Assembly (NCBI GenBank): GCA_036924285.1
Contig: JAYKYS010000038.1
Location: forward strand, 62,001-126,000
DNA: 64,000 bases
Direction: 5' to 3'
From: Asterella californica
Taxonomy: Eukaryota; Streptophyta; Marchantiopsida; Marchantiales; Aytoniaceae
Shown one piece after another: positions 9,827 to 20,732 of the stretch. Position numbers and translations under genes: made by a program. The stretch's first letter is position 1, and every line of letters begins with the position of its first letter. The notes beneath the pieces were generated by a model. It did no database searches. It was not told the origin of the DNA and worked only from the letters and a program-made list of their open reading frames with translations.

Positions 9827-12017
9827 TCAAATAAATCCCTTCCTCTTAAACACCAGCAATCCAAGACCCGCACTTACCACCATGACAAAAATAATCGTCC
9901 AGAACGGTATTTGACTCTCACCTTGGCTTCCATATCCAAGATTATTCGGTACGAAAACATTCATACCCATGATCGAGGAGATGAGGGAGAGGGGTAATAA
10001 GATAGTCGCAACCGCTGAGAATCTCTTCATCAACAAATTCACATTTCTACTCATCATTTCACTTCTCAATTGTACATTTGCAAGATACGAATCTTGTAAT
10101 GCTTCTAATACTTCACTCGAACATTCAATCTTGACGAGCATGATATCAAGTAAGTCTTGGACATCACGTAAGTACGGTGTTTGGACGTTGTTGACGAGAG
10201 ATGTGGATGGGAAGAGGGTGGCGGAAGAGGATGGATCAGAGGAGGATGCACCTGGTGCAGTACTTCCTCTTCCGATTAATGAATTCACAATACCCATTTT
10301 CGATTTGAGTGCTTGTTTCAATATGACAAGTCGCCGACGTGTCAAACCCATCCTTTTCAATAAATTCGCATACTGTTCACCATCCAATGAATAAATCAAT
10401 TCCTCCAATAAATTCACCTCATATTCGACCTCATCTACTATTGGTCGGAGGGAAGAGGAGACGACATCTAACATTGCATGAATGATTGTCTGTCCTGTAT
10501 CCATTCTAGTCTCATCTACAAGATCCAATTTCCTACAAATGGAATTAATCTCACTCGAAGAATCACCATGATGAAATGATAAGACAAGATTTGGGAAGAT
10601 AATGAGTTGAATTGGTGCTGTTTGTAATCCAGCTGAACGAAAGATGCCATTACTTGAACCACCACCTGATCCACGTGAACGTGTAGGAAGACGATAGAAT
10701 TGACGTGATCGAGTCGATGCAGCAGCTGCAGCAGTAGTTGTAGGTTCAGTCTGAACTGATTTGGGAACAGCACCATCGAATGGATTCTCATCATCATTGT
10801 AGACGAGAGAGGGTTGACGATATTGTGCAGAAGGAGCACGCATCGATGATTTTCTCTTCCTCACACCAGAATCCTCTGTCGTCGTTGTCGAAGCCAAACC
10901 TTTCATTCTCCTCTCCTCTTCCACTCTCCTCCTCTCCACTTCCTCTGCTTCCTGTTGAACAATATCAAATATTGTTGGTGTAGGATGAAGTGCAACATGT
11001 GACACCATGAAAAGATACGAAGAAAACACTTCCAGCTTTTCACGTGTTGTTTCATCACTCTGCAAATCTCCAATCGTAACAGGATGCAATCTGAAATGTG
11101 CCGCGATTGTTCTGAGAACTTCGTTCGACTCGGTTGTAGGTAGAAGATTCGACACTTGAATCCATAAACGTGAAGGAGCGGAGGTGAGAGAGTTGAGTGA
11201 ACCAGAGGAGTTCGAAGGTGGAAGGGAGAAGGAAGAAGCTGAGGATGGTGCACTTATCGATGCACCAGTATTATGAGGAGGAGTCAGAGATAGCGGGGAG
11301 CCTTGTGGCACACTTAACAAAGGTCCTAATCTCGGTGAGAGTATAAATTGTTGTTGTTGCTGTTGTGGATTAAATAATGACTTGCCAGAGCTGGAATCAT
11401 TCGCGACACTAAATGATGCAGCACGACGATGCTGTTGGTGAAAGGATGATCCATTACTGCCGCCTGGTGTTGTTGGTTGTTGAGATTGTGATGATTGTGT
11501 TTGTCCATTCGCACCTCGCAAGAAACTTGTATCATGTGCAGTCTGTGCTGTTAAATAATCATGTTGCAGTAACTCATCCAACGATATTGTAGAAACAGAT
11601 AAAACTGGTGGTGATGAAGGTGCGAGTGGATGATGCAAACCTGTACGAGAGAAGCTGCGAGTACGAACGATCTCAGAGAGTGTATCTTGTTCGGATTGCT
11701 GCTGTTGTTGATCATCTAAGTCAAGTGGTGCAGGTGCTGCAGACGGTACGTGAACACCTGGTGGTGGCAAGTAGGGTACACCGAATACACGGATGCGCAC
11801 GCCTGTGAAGAGAGGGAGCAATGCAAATAATTAGATGCTATGCTCTCCATCGCTGCATTCTGTATGTATTCTCTGTAGTGACCACCACAAGAGTAACAGT
11901 GGGCAGATAATCTCAACTCTTACCACCTCATCCAATTCATCTTCACTCACCATGATGCTTACGCTTCTGGAGTGTAATATTTGTGGGACTTGACGGTAGT
12001 TGGAGGGAGCTGCGCAT
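9827..12017 (-). CDS. CorA/Mrs2/ALR-type Mg2+ transporter (680 aa, two exons)
   Basis: Predicted divalent-cation channel of the CorA superfamily, moving Mg2+ across a membrane. The C-terminus has the diagnostic layout: a long helix (RSEMMSRNVNLLMKRFSAVA), TM1 ending in the GMN signature (residues about 635-637, within SIMGMNVFVPNN), a short loop, TM2 (FWTIIFVMVVSAGLGLLVF) and a basic tail KRKG. The first 300 residues are rich in Ser, Gln and Pro and look disordered, as in fungal ALR proteins. Exon 1 (11951-12017) encodes MRSSLQLPSSPTNITLQKRK. A phase-1 intron (11803-11950, GTGAGT donor) joins it to the main exon at 11802. The basic, Ser-rich start could be a targeting peptide, so the membrane is uncertain. 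It is divergent to CWF19L2. Confidence 0.85.
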
Positions 12018-12244
12018 GATGAGATGGTGTGGTGATCAGAGGAGAGCAAAAGCGAGCTCTGAAAATCGGTTTCTTTGCACCACGTCGCTCACAATCGCTC
12101 GATCAAATGATTCAAATGAAATTATACACGTATACTATAAGTTAACCAATATTGATTGAAACTAGTTTCATTGCATTTGAGTGGCTGTGAGGGGTGCTGG
12201 AATGTTTGAAGTTGGGCTTAACGATTTTCCATTCATCGGCCAGG
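12018..12244. promoter_or_regulatory. Divergent promoter region, CorA-like gene / CWF19L2
   Basis: Only 227 bases separate the two start codons, so one region must hold both promoters. It includes an AT-rich stretch (ATTATACACGTATACTATA, near 12120-12138). An in-frame upstream ATG at 12194 is considered less likely as the CWF19L2 start. Confidence 0.5.
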
Positions 12245-15200
12245 ATGCTCAGTGGTATTAAATTCGATGCAGCGCCTGCCACTAATGCAGGTACACTACC
12301 ATCCTCCTCATTGCATCATCACTCCTCCTCCTCATCGTCGCACTCACCATCCTCGCACAACAAGAAATCTTCGCACAGCAGCCGTAGCGACCACAGCAGC
12401 AGCAAGAAGCATCACAAGTCACACAAGTCGAAGAAAGAGAAGAAGCATAAGAAATCCTCCAAATCTTCAAAGAAGCATAAGAAACACTCGAAAGATGAGG
12501 ATTCAAAATCAGAGAAAAAGAAGAAGAGACGAAAGCTTGAATCAGGCACACACACAACAACCGAAAATGGAAGTGGTGAGGAGAGCAATTCAAGTGATGA
12601 TTCATCTTCGTCGTCATCGGATGAGGAAGACAGCAAGGAGAAGAAGCACTCAACGATGACAGATACCGTCGGATCGTCTGCCGCAGCATCCACAACCGCA
12701 GCACCATCATCCTCACGTGATTCATGGATGTTTCCTTCCACCTCGAATACCAGCATTGTTGTTGCTCCTTCCTCTTCTTCCTCCTCAAATTTACACGATG
12801 ATTTCTCCTTCGTCTTTTCCTCGACAACATCACGTGGTCCATCACAACGTGAATTAGATCGTGATGCAGAGAAGAAAAGGAAGGAGAAAGAGGAGGTGGA
12901 GAGAAAAGCAGCGTATAGTCGAGGTGGGTTACAAGGTAGACATGCAATTCAGAATACGGCTGCATCTTCTTCAAGTGCCGCACCCTCCTCATCCGCCTCA
13001 TCGTCCTCATCATCAACAGTACCAACAATCGGTGATGGTGGTGCTTCATGGCGTGCTCGTGCTCTGAAGCGTGCACGTGAACGTGATGAAGAGGAATCAA
13101 CAGGTAAAATTGCACCTGTGGCTGGTTTAGGAAAGGTATCGAGTAATAATGATGAACAAATTGCGAAAGAACAAGCGATGTGGGAAGCGAGAGGAGGTGG
13201 AGGTGGAAAAGGGAAGTCACAGAAGAGACAAGGCACTGGTGGTGGTGGAGGAGTAGGTGGACGACATAATCGCGATGGTGATAATGAAGATTCAGATATG
13301 ATGAGCGGTGGATTCGGTGGTGGTGGTGGAAGTCGTGATAGCGGTATGAAGATTCATAAGTTCATGGATTCAGATACGAGTATGCACATCATTGATACCG
13401 AGGAGGATGAAGTTGAACAGAAGAAAAGAGCTGCTGCGACACAAGCAGCGATTCATGCTGAAAGAGCGAGATTGATGAAACGACCGACGATTCCAACACA
13501 ATCACCTGCACCACTTCCTCCTTCCTCTGCTGCTGCTGCTGCATCAGTTGCATCTTCCTCCTTCTCCTCCTCTACTCCAAGTGCATCATCATGGCGTGAT
13601 AAATTGAAGAAGAATTTGACTGGTTCAGCTGCACCACAAACACCAGAAGGTGATGTTGCTACTCTGTATTCTACACCTAACATTCTGAATATTCGTTCAG
13701 GTAATAATCCCTCACCTTCACCGACTGCACTATCAGGGATATTATCAGCGTCACCATCACCTGTACCAAGTGATCGATTTGCTGGTATGCTCGCACCATC
13801 GAGTCTTGGAATGGATAAAGCGTTGTTACCACAACTACTGTCAGCTGTGATCGAAGAAGAAGGCAGTGTGCAACATGGTGATGATACGGATATTGCTGTG
13901 CCACAATTTGCTGCATCAAGTGGATTCGTACCTATCCCAACTGCTTCTCCACCTCCATCTGCGTCACCTGCAGCTGCATCTTCCACCTCATCATCATCAT
14001 CATCATCATCATCCACTCTTGCAACTGGTGCATCACTCGCTGAACTGAACAAACTCAGTGCACAAGCGCAAGTTGCAAAATTGAAGAAGAACATGAAATT
14101 GTACGATGAGTTACAGGAGAAGATTCGTGTGATTAAGACGTCACAACAAAATTCAGTCGCGACTGCATCAACTACTTCTTTCGTTGCTCCATCTGCAGCA
14201 GCAGCAGCAGCAGCAGCAGTAGCATCATCTCATCCTTCCATCACACTCGAAGACAAACTTCGACTCCTCCAATCTCAATCTCAATCCCAATCCCATGCAC
14301 ATCGTCACACGAATGAATATGGACATGAAGTTGTTGTTCTTCCTTCTTCCTCTCGTCCTACTACAGCTCCATCGGAAGGACCACAGCGTGATCCAACAAT
14401 GAAAAACAAGTTGCTTCCTTCGACAATCTCTGATGGTGTTCGACGTGCATACTTTGCTGATGATGTCAAAGATACCTCGTTAAGAGATCTGATTGAACAA
14501 GAGAAAGCGAAGAAGCAGAATGCAGCTCTTGGAATGAGTGGTGGTGATGCACAGCGTGAACACGATATCGATCATGATCGTGCCAAGAGCATCTTGAAAT
14601 CATCGACATTTAAACTCGCATCAACAGACGAGCAATTCGATGAAGTTGATTATGGAATGAGTTCCTACGATCTTTCGACATCGAAGAAATCACAAAAGAG
14701 AAGTCAGCATGATCAAGATGCTCGTGAGAGATCACGCCAGATACAACAAGTACAGCGTCATGATGCGATGATTGAATCATGCTGGCATTGTTTGATAGGC
14801 AGTACTACGATAGCGAAATCACTTATCCTGTCAATCGGTGTACGATGCTATCTTACCATACCTCGTACAAATTGGTTGACAGCATTACACTGTTGTATCG
14901 TGCCAATTGAGCATACACTCTCACAAACACACATGGAAGATGATGTCACAGAAGAGGTGGCATACTTCAAGAAATTTTTGACACAAATGTATACTGCATT
15001 GAAAGAACCTCTCTATCCACTCTTCCTTGAGACAGTCTATGACTTGAAGAAGAAGCGTCACACGCAAATAGAGTGTATACCCGTCTCAAAAGCGATCTAT
15101 GATGATGTCGAAGTATATTTCACAAAAGCACTTCAAGAAGCTGATGAAGAATGGTCAACGAATAAGAAGATCATCAAGTTTAAGAATGATTCGAATACGA

Positions 15201-15630
15201 GTGGTGGCGCAGTAAAACGTGCAATACCGAAGGGATTTAACTATTTTGTGATTGAGGTCAGTGGTGTGAAAGTGTGAAGGTGATGCGAGAAGTACAGGAG
15301 GAGAGAAGTTCGTGTGTGACTCCTAGTTATCTTCTTCTTCTTCTTCTTTCCCCTCTCTTTCCCTATTTCCTTCTCCAGTTTGGTCTTCGTGATGGTGGTC
15401 TTGGTCATACAATCGAGGATCATTCTTCATTTTCACAAAATTTTGGTTCCGAAATTTTACTTGGCATGTTAGGTGAGAGTCCTGAATTCTTATTGAGAAA
15501 TCGTCGTGCAACACCAGGAGAAGAGACGAGACGAGTGGAACAATTTCAGCAACAATGGAAGGCATTTGATTGGACGATGCGAATCACACCAGAGAATGCA
15601 GCAAACACATTCAAGTCAGGAACGAGGTGA
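12245..15630 (+). CDS. CWF19L2: CWF19-like protein 2, splicing and intron-lariat turnover factor (1087 aa, two exons)
   Basis: Family members associate with the post-splicing intron lariat spliceosome in the nucleus and work with the debranching machinery. Residues 1-800 are mostly disordered: Ser/Lys/His-rich (HKSHKSKKEKKHKK), poly-Ser, poly-Gly and poly-Ala runs. The conserved part starts near residue 845 with CWHC and the CwfJ C-terminal domain 1, a HIT-like fold with HCCIVPIEH in place of the histidine triad. It continues with FLETVYD, QIECIPVS and DEEWSTNKKII. An intron at 15257-15378 (GTCAGT donor, phase 0) precedes CwfJ domain 2 (FGLRDGGLGHTIED, GSEILLGMLGESPE, WKAFDWTM). The joined sequence follows the human protein closely through this junction. 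A start at 12194 would add 17 residues. Confidence 0.9.
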
Positions 15631-15851
15631 TCGCGCGCGAGCATCAAACGATCACACTTCCCTTGTGCACTCTCCGAATCATTATTGCGCGTTAACGTTG
15701 GTCTTTTAAGATTCATACTCACGACATTGTTTGAAACTCAAGCATGGCGCCTGGGCATGCACAAAACACCAGCTGCAGATCCGAATGTACGCTGTATGAT
15801 GATGGAGCGGTCTTCCTTTCGGCCGAAAGTTGCGGTTCTCCGAAGTGGCAT

Positions 15852-18125
15852 TCATACGAAATGCTTCGCTTCCGCTCGTACATCGATGAGTGTGACTCGA
15901 ATGAGTCGTTCATAGAGTCGTGTGACAAAATCATTATATCGCGTATGAAATGGTGAGAGAACAATACCCTTCGATGTCGGTGATGGAATGATAATGTCAC
16001 TCAACGATGATGGTAGATGTAAATCCATGAGTGATGAAAGATGAGTAAACCCGTCATTCGGCAATGTGAGAATACGAAGTTGAGGTATCTGTCCGGCTAA
16101 TGGTGAAAGTGAATGATTAAATTGTGAGCCCAATCGTAATTCAGTTAATCCATGTGGTAATTGAAGTTGATCTAACGATTGTGTGAGAGTTTTGAATCGA
16201 AGTGATTTTAGTGTCTGAGGAAGTCGAAATCCATCTCGAAGGATCGAACTACCATCCCACTGACCCATTAATTCATCCCACTGACCCAATAATTCAAGTC
16301 GTACGAGGCGAGTATGTGACAATTCTGGTATTGACGACGCACATGAACCATTCTCGAAGATAAATTCAGTGAGTGATGATGGTAGTACAACTCCACTCAA
16401 TGGTTTCTCCGAATTGTCCGCTATGATATTGAGGGATTCGAGACCTTCAGGTAATTTCAATTGAGCAATGAGTGAATCAGACACACTTATTGAATCAATC
16501 ACAAGGGAACGAATAGTAGGTGGCAAAACAAATTCGGCATCAGTAGCATGAACTCCGATGTTGAACATGAGTTTCACTTCTCTCACTGAAGGTGGCCATG
16601 CACTTGATGGAACTGGAAGAAGACTCTGCGAATGAGAAAACTCAATTCGAGTGCAAGTCGGAGGTAATGAGAATAAAGAGAGTGGCTGATAAGTCACACA
16701 ATCAGACTCAGGTTCAGAAACAGTAAAAGATGAGATTCGTGTGTGACTCCAATCAAGCGGGAAGGTAGAATTGAAAGGAAAGTTGAATTGTGTGAGAGTT
16801 GCGGGCAACGCCAACAACTCGAATGATTGTAAGTAGTGAGATGGAAGTGAGAGTGATGTCAGTGTGACAGGAAGTTGAAGTGATGAGAATTGCAATTTAC
16901 TGTTGTCTGAAGCACTCAATATGAGAGTAAGAAGTGATGATGGTAGTTGCCATATCGACATATCATGGTCATGTAACTGTCGAATGAAATCGCACTCAAG
17001 ATGAATCAACGATTTAGGTAAATGCCATCCTGCAAGTCGGTCAGGGATAACTGGATGAATCAACTTGGTCAATCCGGCTGGATATTGTATATCATTCAAC
17101 TGATTCGACTTCGTTTCATCGATGAACAGTTTGTACTTTGGTAAATTGAACGGTAACTCAAGATCAGTCAGATGAGATGGAAAAGTGATTTGACCAATTT
17201 CACTAAAGCGACATCGACCTGCAACCTCATTGTCATCAGCTGCAGCAGTTTCACAATCGTCATTATCATCTTCATCTTGCATCCAACGCTTGAATTTGAG
17301 TCGCTTCAATTGTGGTGGCCAATATGATGAAGCTACTGACGGTGTTAACTGCCATGGCCATAATCTACCGAGTGTGAGTGTTTCGACGCGAGTGAGTGTT
17401 GACATTGGGACTTCAGGTGAAAGTAGAATGGTCTTCGATATCTCGAGTTCCCTGACATTCGATGGGAGGAAATTGAAATGAGCGACGAACTCCGGTCGAC
17501 GTCCTTTTCGTCCATCATGTTTGTATACATACTCGGCTGTCTTTGAATCACTCGATGGCATGTCTGCAAACTCTTTAATGGGCTTACATGGATCGGATGA
17601 TCGTCCAAGACGAAGATAAACAATCGAACCGATACGATATGCAAGATTTCGTGCAATCATCACAGGATCATTGACTTGTGTGAATGTGAGTGTCAGAGGA
17701 GGCGCATGTGGTGTACGATGATCATTTTCTACTGTGCTTCCAGCAGTGGTATCAATTATACCAACTTCGTCTTCCTTCTCCTTCTCCTTCTCCTTCTCAT
17801 CATTTTTACTCTGGCTGCTTCCTTCATGAGTTGTTGAGAAAGTCAACGATTGTGATCGTGCAACAGTTCTGAATATGGCCTCTTCACTGGTGAGTGCAAC
17901 ACCATACTCAAAATACCATCCACTCATCTCACATAGACGAGCACAACCAGCTGCTGCTGAATGATCGACAATGACCTGATAATCGACTCGCCTTTTCATG
18001 CGATAATGTGAGCCGAGTAATTGACGAAGGATATTGTGATTTGTATTGCCGAGTGCAACAACTTCCTTATCCATCAGAAAATCTGACGCAATCTTTTGTA
18101 TCAGTACACATATGAGTGAATTCAT
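15852..18125 (-). CDS. FNIP-A family protein A4 (757 aa)
   Basis: Intact FNIP-A copy starting at the family start MNSLICVLIQKIASD. The frame is open further upstream to 18224 but that part is not conserved. It has the F-box-like module (FLMDKEVVALGN, LRQLLGSHY), an acidic linker with Glu/Lys runs, the block WPWQLTP...SYWPPQLK, and LRR/FNIP units to the end AEAKHFV. A 21-base internal tandem duplication (16246-16295) gives the repeated LLGQWDE/LMGQWDG. From the middle to the stop it is nearly identical to A3, while the N-terminal third differs more; this looks like gene conversion. Its divergent partner is FNIP-B4, with only 199 bases between start codons. A role as an SCF substrate adaptor is inferred from architecture only. 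Confidence 0.87.
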   Translation of the reverse strand: MNSLICVLIQKIASDFLMDKEVVALGNTNHNILRQLLGSHYRMKRRVDYQVIVDHSAAAGCARLCEMSGWYFEYGVALTSEEAIFRTVARSQSLTFSTTHEGSSQSKNDEKEKEKEKEDEVGIIDTTAGSTVENDHRTPHAPPLTLTFTQVNDPVMIARNLAYRIGSIVYLRLGRSSDPCKPIKEFADMPSSDSKTAEYVYKHDGRKGRRPEFVAHFNFLPSNVRELEISKTILLSPEVPMSTLTRVETLTLGRLWPWQLTPSVASSYWPPQLKRLKFKRWMQDEDDNDDCETAAADDNEVAGRCRFSEIGQITFPSHLTDLELPFNLPKYKLFIDETKSNQLNDIQYPAGLTKLIHPVIPDRLAGWHLPKSLIHLECDFIRQLHDHDMSIWQLPSSLLTLILSASDNSKLQFSSLQLPVTLTSLSLPSHYLQSFELLALPATLTQFNFPFNSTFPLDWSHTRISSFTVSEPESDCVTYQPLSLFSLPPTCTRIEFSHSQSLLPVPSSAWPPSVREVKLMFNIGVHATDAEFVLPPTIRSLVIDSISVSDSLIAQLKLPEGLESLNIIADNSEKPLSGVVLPSSLTEFIFENGSCASSIPELSHTRLVRLELLGQWDELMGQWDGSSILRDGFRLPQTLKSLRFKTLTQSLDQLQLPHGLTELRLGSQFNHSLSPLAGQIPQLRILTLPNDGFTHLSSLMDLHLPSSLSDIIIPSPTSKGIVLSPFHTRYNDFVTRLYERLIRVTLIDVRAEAKHFV

Positions 18126-18324
18126 TTTCGGTTTGAGTGAGTGAGCAGTACTGCAGCGGCCGTGTGGCAGTTGTTGGAATTGTAGTATCACAATATTGCA
18201 ATGTCGCACAAGAAGGAGGATCAAAGAGGAAGAAAGGGTTCCAAATTCGCAGCAGCAGAAAGTGCTGCTCGCAATGCATCCATCCTCGTGTTTATCCCTT
18301 CAGCACCATATCCATATCCATATC
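18126..18324. promoter_or_regulatory. Divergent promoter of the A4/B4 pair
   Basis: The 199 bases between the A4 and B4 start codons contain the FNIP-B upstream element (18238-18264, CCAAATTCGCAGCAGCAGAA then AGTGC) and a CATATC triplication just before the B4 ATG. No TATA box stands out. Confidence 0.5.
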
Positions 18325-20295
18325 ATGTCCCTCCCCCTCCCCCTATCCCTCTCCCTCTCCCTCTCCCTTTCATCACTTCCAACTGATCTCATCACACTCA
18401 CAGCGAATTCATTTCTACACGATCGTTCAACATTCACACTCGGTCAGTGTTCGAAGCGACTCTTCTCTGATTTACGATCACAATATCTCATCAAGACACA
18501 AGTGCGATGTCTGATCGGTGTTGAGTCGGTCATGCAGATGCAGCTGCAGTCGATGAAACCACAGGAGAGGATGCTTGTGCTCGACACAGATACAACCGCA
18601 GCCGCACTCACAGAGTCAGCTCCAATTATTGATGAGCCAATCATCCAGCCACGTAAGAAACAAAAGACGCGTGGAAAATCACCAGCGACGGTATCACGCA
18701 CTGTAGTTCAGCAGCCGACGACGACGACAATCCTAAGATTGAAATGGTACAAACAGGGTAAAGAAGAAGAAGCGGAGAGTTATGCAATTGGTGTGAGATC
18801 GAATTTCTACATTGAGAACAATCCACCATGGAGTCCAGGTCTTGATCTTACTCATAATGACATTGAGTGGAGCAGCTTCTTACCATCACACATAAGGGAA
18901 CTCGAATTTGGTCATGGATTTACGCATGACCGATTGCCATCACTCGCGCATTTTACACGATTACATACAATCAAATTTGTACAGTTCGCAAAATGTAATG
19001 AACCGACACGCACGAATCAATCAATCTGGCCTGAATCACTCAGAACATTGGAATATGGTAATGCGTACTCTGGATTTGGCTCAGGTGGTGCAAAGCGTTC
19101 ACTCAAACCAAGTGAAGTTGTCTTTCCATCTTCACTCACTTGTTTGATACTTCCTCAGAGTGGTGGTGCACTCGGATCTGATCCATTTCCTGATCCAAGC
19201 AAATTCACATTTCCTCTGACACTCAAATCGCTCGTTCTGCCGAGTATCAAGAAAGCGATTGTCAATTGGTCACCACCAAGCCAACTCGAATCATTGACAT
19301 GTCAAGTTGATCATGCACAAGATTTAGCAAAGGTGAAATGGCCGCTCCGTCTACTGTCACTTGAGATTAGTTTGAGTAGTGGTTACTTTGATCCTCCAAT
19401 GAAATCTCTGAAGACAGTTGCATTGCCACAATCCCTGCACACATTGATACTACTGCACTATGGACATGAGAACGAAGAGTCACTGAACGATGTCATATTT
19501 CCTGCATCATTGAAAAAACTGCTACTTGGCCCGTCCTATCCTCACTCGATCTCGCACATGAAATTGCCATACTCACTGATGCACTTGGAGACGAGTGTTA
19601 CAAGTCTGCGTCCTTATTCGAGTTCACTGATCCTCTTTTCACAGTTGAAGTATCTCACAATCAATGGACAGATGGTGCAAGATCCTGAATTGAGTAGTCG
19701 GTTACGATTACCAGATACACTCGAGATACTCGAATTCGGAATGGAGTTGAACGATCAACCACTGGCTGGAATACAATTACCCAAGAGATTGCGTGCACTT
19801 CTCATTCACTCGATTGTGTTCACTCATTCACTATCATCTGTCGTCATACCGTCATCATTACGCCGACTCGAGATCGGGTGGCGAGGTAACAGCGATGGCG
19901 CATCACGATTCAACCGACCACTAGATCTGAGTACGACACTAGTTGAGATACTCGATCTTGGTGATGGATGGAATCTACCACTATCACAACTTCAGCTACC
20001 AGTGACATTGCGTGAGTTACACTTCGGTCGTGAGTTCAATCAGTTATTCACTGATTTTCAGTTACCTCCTCATCTTGAAGTGCTGACAATCATATCGGCT
20101 GCTCCTGGTTCACCCATGTTTCGTCAAGTCGAATCACTGATGCAACTCGCTCTGCCTGCATCAATCAGAAAGTTGGTACTGCCGTATCCTGATCTGATTT
20201 CAGTTCCACACGAAGCGAGTGAGCTGGTCAAGGCAGCATACTCAGCATTCATTGCTTCGTTAAAAGCAGGTCCGATTATGGTACACCTTGCTTGA
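18325..20295 (+). CDS. FNIP-B family protein B4, F-box-like plus FNIP/LRR repeats (656 aa)
   Basis: Start chosen at MSLPLPLSLSLSL, corresponding to MSLLQSLP in B7; upstream in-frame ATGs at 18196 and 18274 are not supported by other copies. Residues about 15-60 form an F-box-like module (SLPTDLI, ANSFLHDRSTFTLGQCSKRLF). Around residue 110 is a basic, nuclear-localisation-like PRKKQKTRGK. A conserved stretch SNFYIENNPP...IEWSSFLPSH follows. After that come LRR/FNIP units such as SSLRRLEIGWRG and REFNQLFTDFQLPPHLEVLT. The protein has a family-typical end (GPIMVHLA). The F-box and repeats suggest a ubiquitin-ligase substrate receptor; substrates are unknown. It is divergent to A4. Confidence 0.85.
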   Translation: MSLPLPLSLSLSLSLSSLPTDLITLTANSFLHDRSTFTLGQCSKRLFSDLRSQYLIKTQVRCLIGVESVMQMQLQSMKPQERMLVLDTDTTAAALTESAPIIDEPIIQPRKKQKTRGKSPATVSRTVVQQPTTTTILRLKWYKQGKEEEAESYAIGVRSNFYIENNPPWSPGLDLTHNDIEWSSFLPSHIRELEFGHGFTHDRLPSLAHFTRLHTIKFVQFAKCNEPTRTNQSIWPESLRTLEYGNAYSGFGSGGAKRSLKPSEVVFPSSLTCLILPQSGGALGSDPFPDPSKFTFPLTLKSLVLPSIKKAIVNWSPPSQLESLTCQVDHAQDLAKVKWPLRLLSLEISLSSGYFDPPMKSLKTVALPQSLHTLILLHYGHENEESLNDVIFPASLKKLLLGPSYPHSISHMKLPYSLMHLETSVTSLRPYSSSLILFSQLKYLTINGQMVQDPELSSRLRLPDTLEILEFGMELNDQPLAGIQLPKRLRALLIHSIVFTHSLSSVVIPSSLRRLEIGWRGNSDGASRFNRPLDLSTTLVEILDLGDGWNLPLSQLQLPVTLRELHFGREFNQLFTDFQLPPHLEVLTIISAAPGSPMFRQVESLMQLALPASIRKLVLPYPDLISVPHEASELVKAAYSAFIASLKAGPIMVHLA

Positions 20296-20732
20296 GCTCG
20301 TCAATTCCCTTGCTCGCTCTTCGTTCTTCATTCTGCGACCTCAAATGGTACATTGGACTCTGTAAGGAAGAATGATACAACCAAACAGCGTCGAATATCA
20401 TCAATCCACGTCGTATCAACTCGCATCCTAGCTTCATTCTCGCGTTCGCATCCCAGCAGCTGCGCCACCTCGCCTTCATCAATCTCCTTTATCGCATTTC
20501 AATGGTGAACATCAAGCGTCCTTCGTGTCCTTCTTTTCCGTCTGCAAAATTTCTTACCATCATCCAGCTCAACCAAATCTTTCAGTTATTTATCTGCAAT
20601 CCGTTCTCTGTATCTCTTGTCTTACCTCACTCCCAGCATCGCGATTAACATTGCTAACAGTGGCAGTTCACCGCAGTCGAATTCGCGACACAAGAAATGT
20701 ATGAACTGAAGCAAATGACAATCATTCGCATG
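20296..20732. other. Intergenic region between convergent B4 and RADX-like genes
   Basis: Some 440 bases of 3' flanks with no coding frame resembling a known protein. Nothing else recognised. Confidence 0.5.

Noticed and set aside
12282..13220. Minus-strand open frame of 312 codons opposite CWF19L2
   Set aside because: Its His/Leu/Arg-rich composition is the mirror of the Ser/Lys/Gly-rich coding strand; the plus frame joins to clear CwfJ domains.
18300..18375. Pyrimidine-rich CCCTCTCC repeats as a regulatory tract
   Set aside because: They encode the Leu/Ser/Pro-rich start of B4 and recur inside the B5 relic, so they are coding low complexity rather than a separate element.
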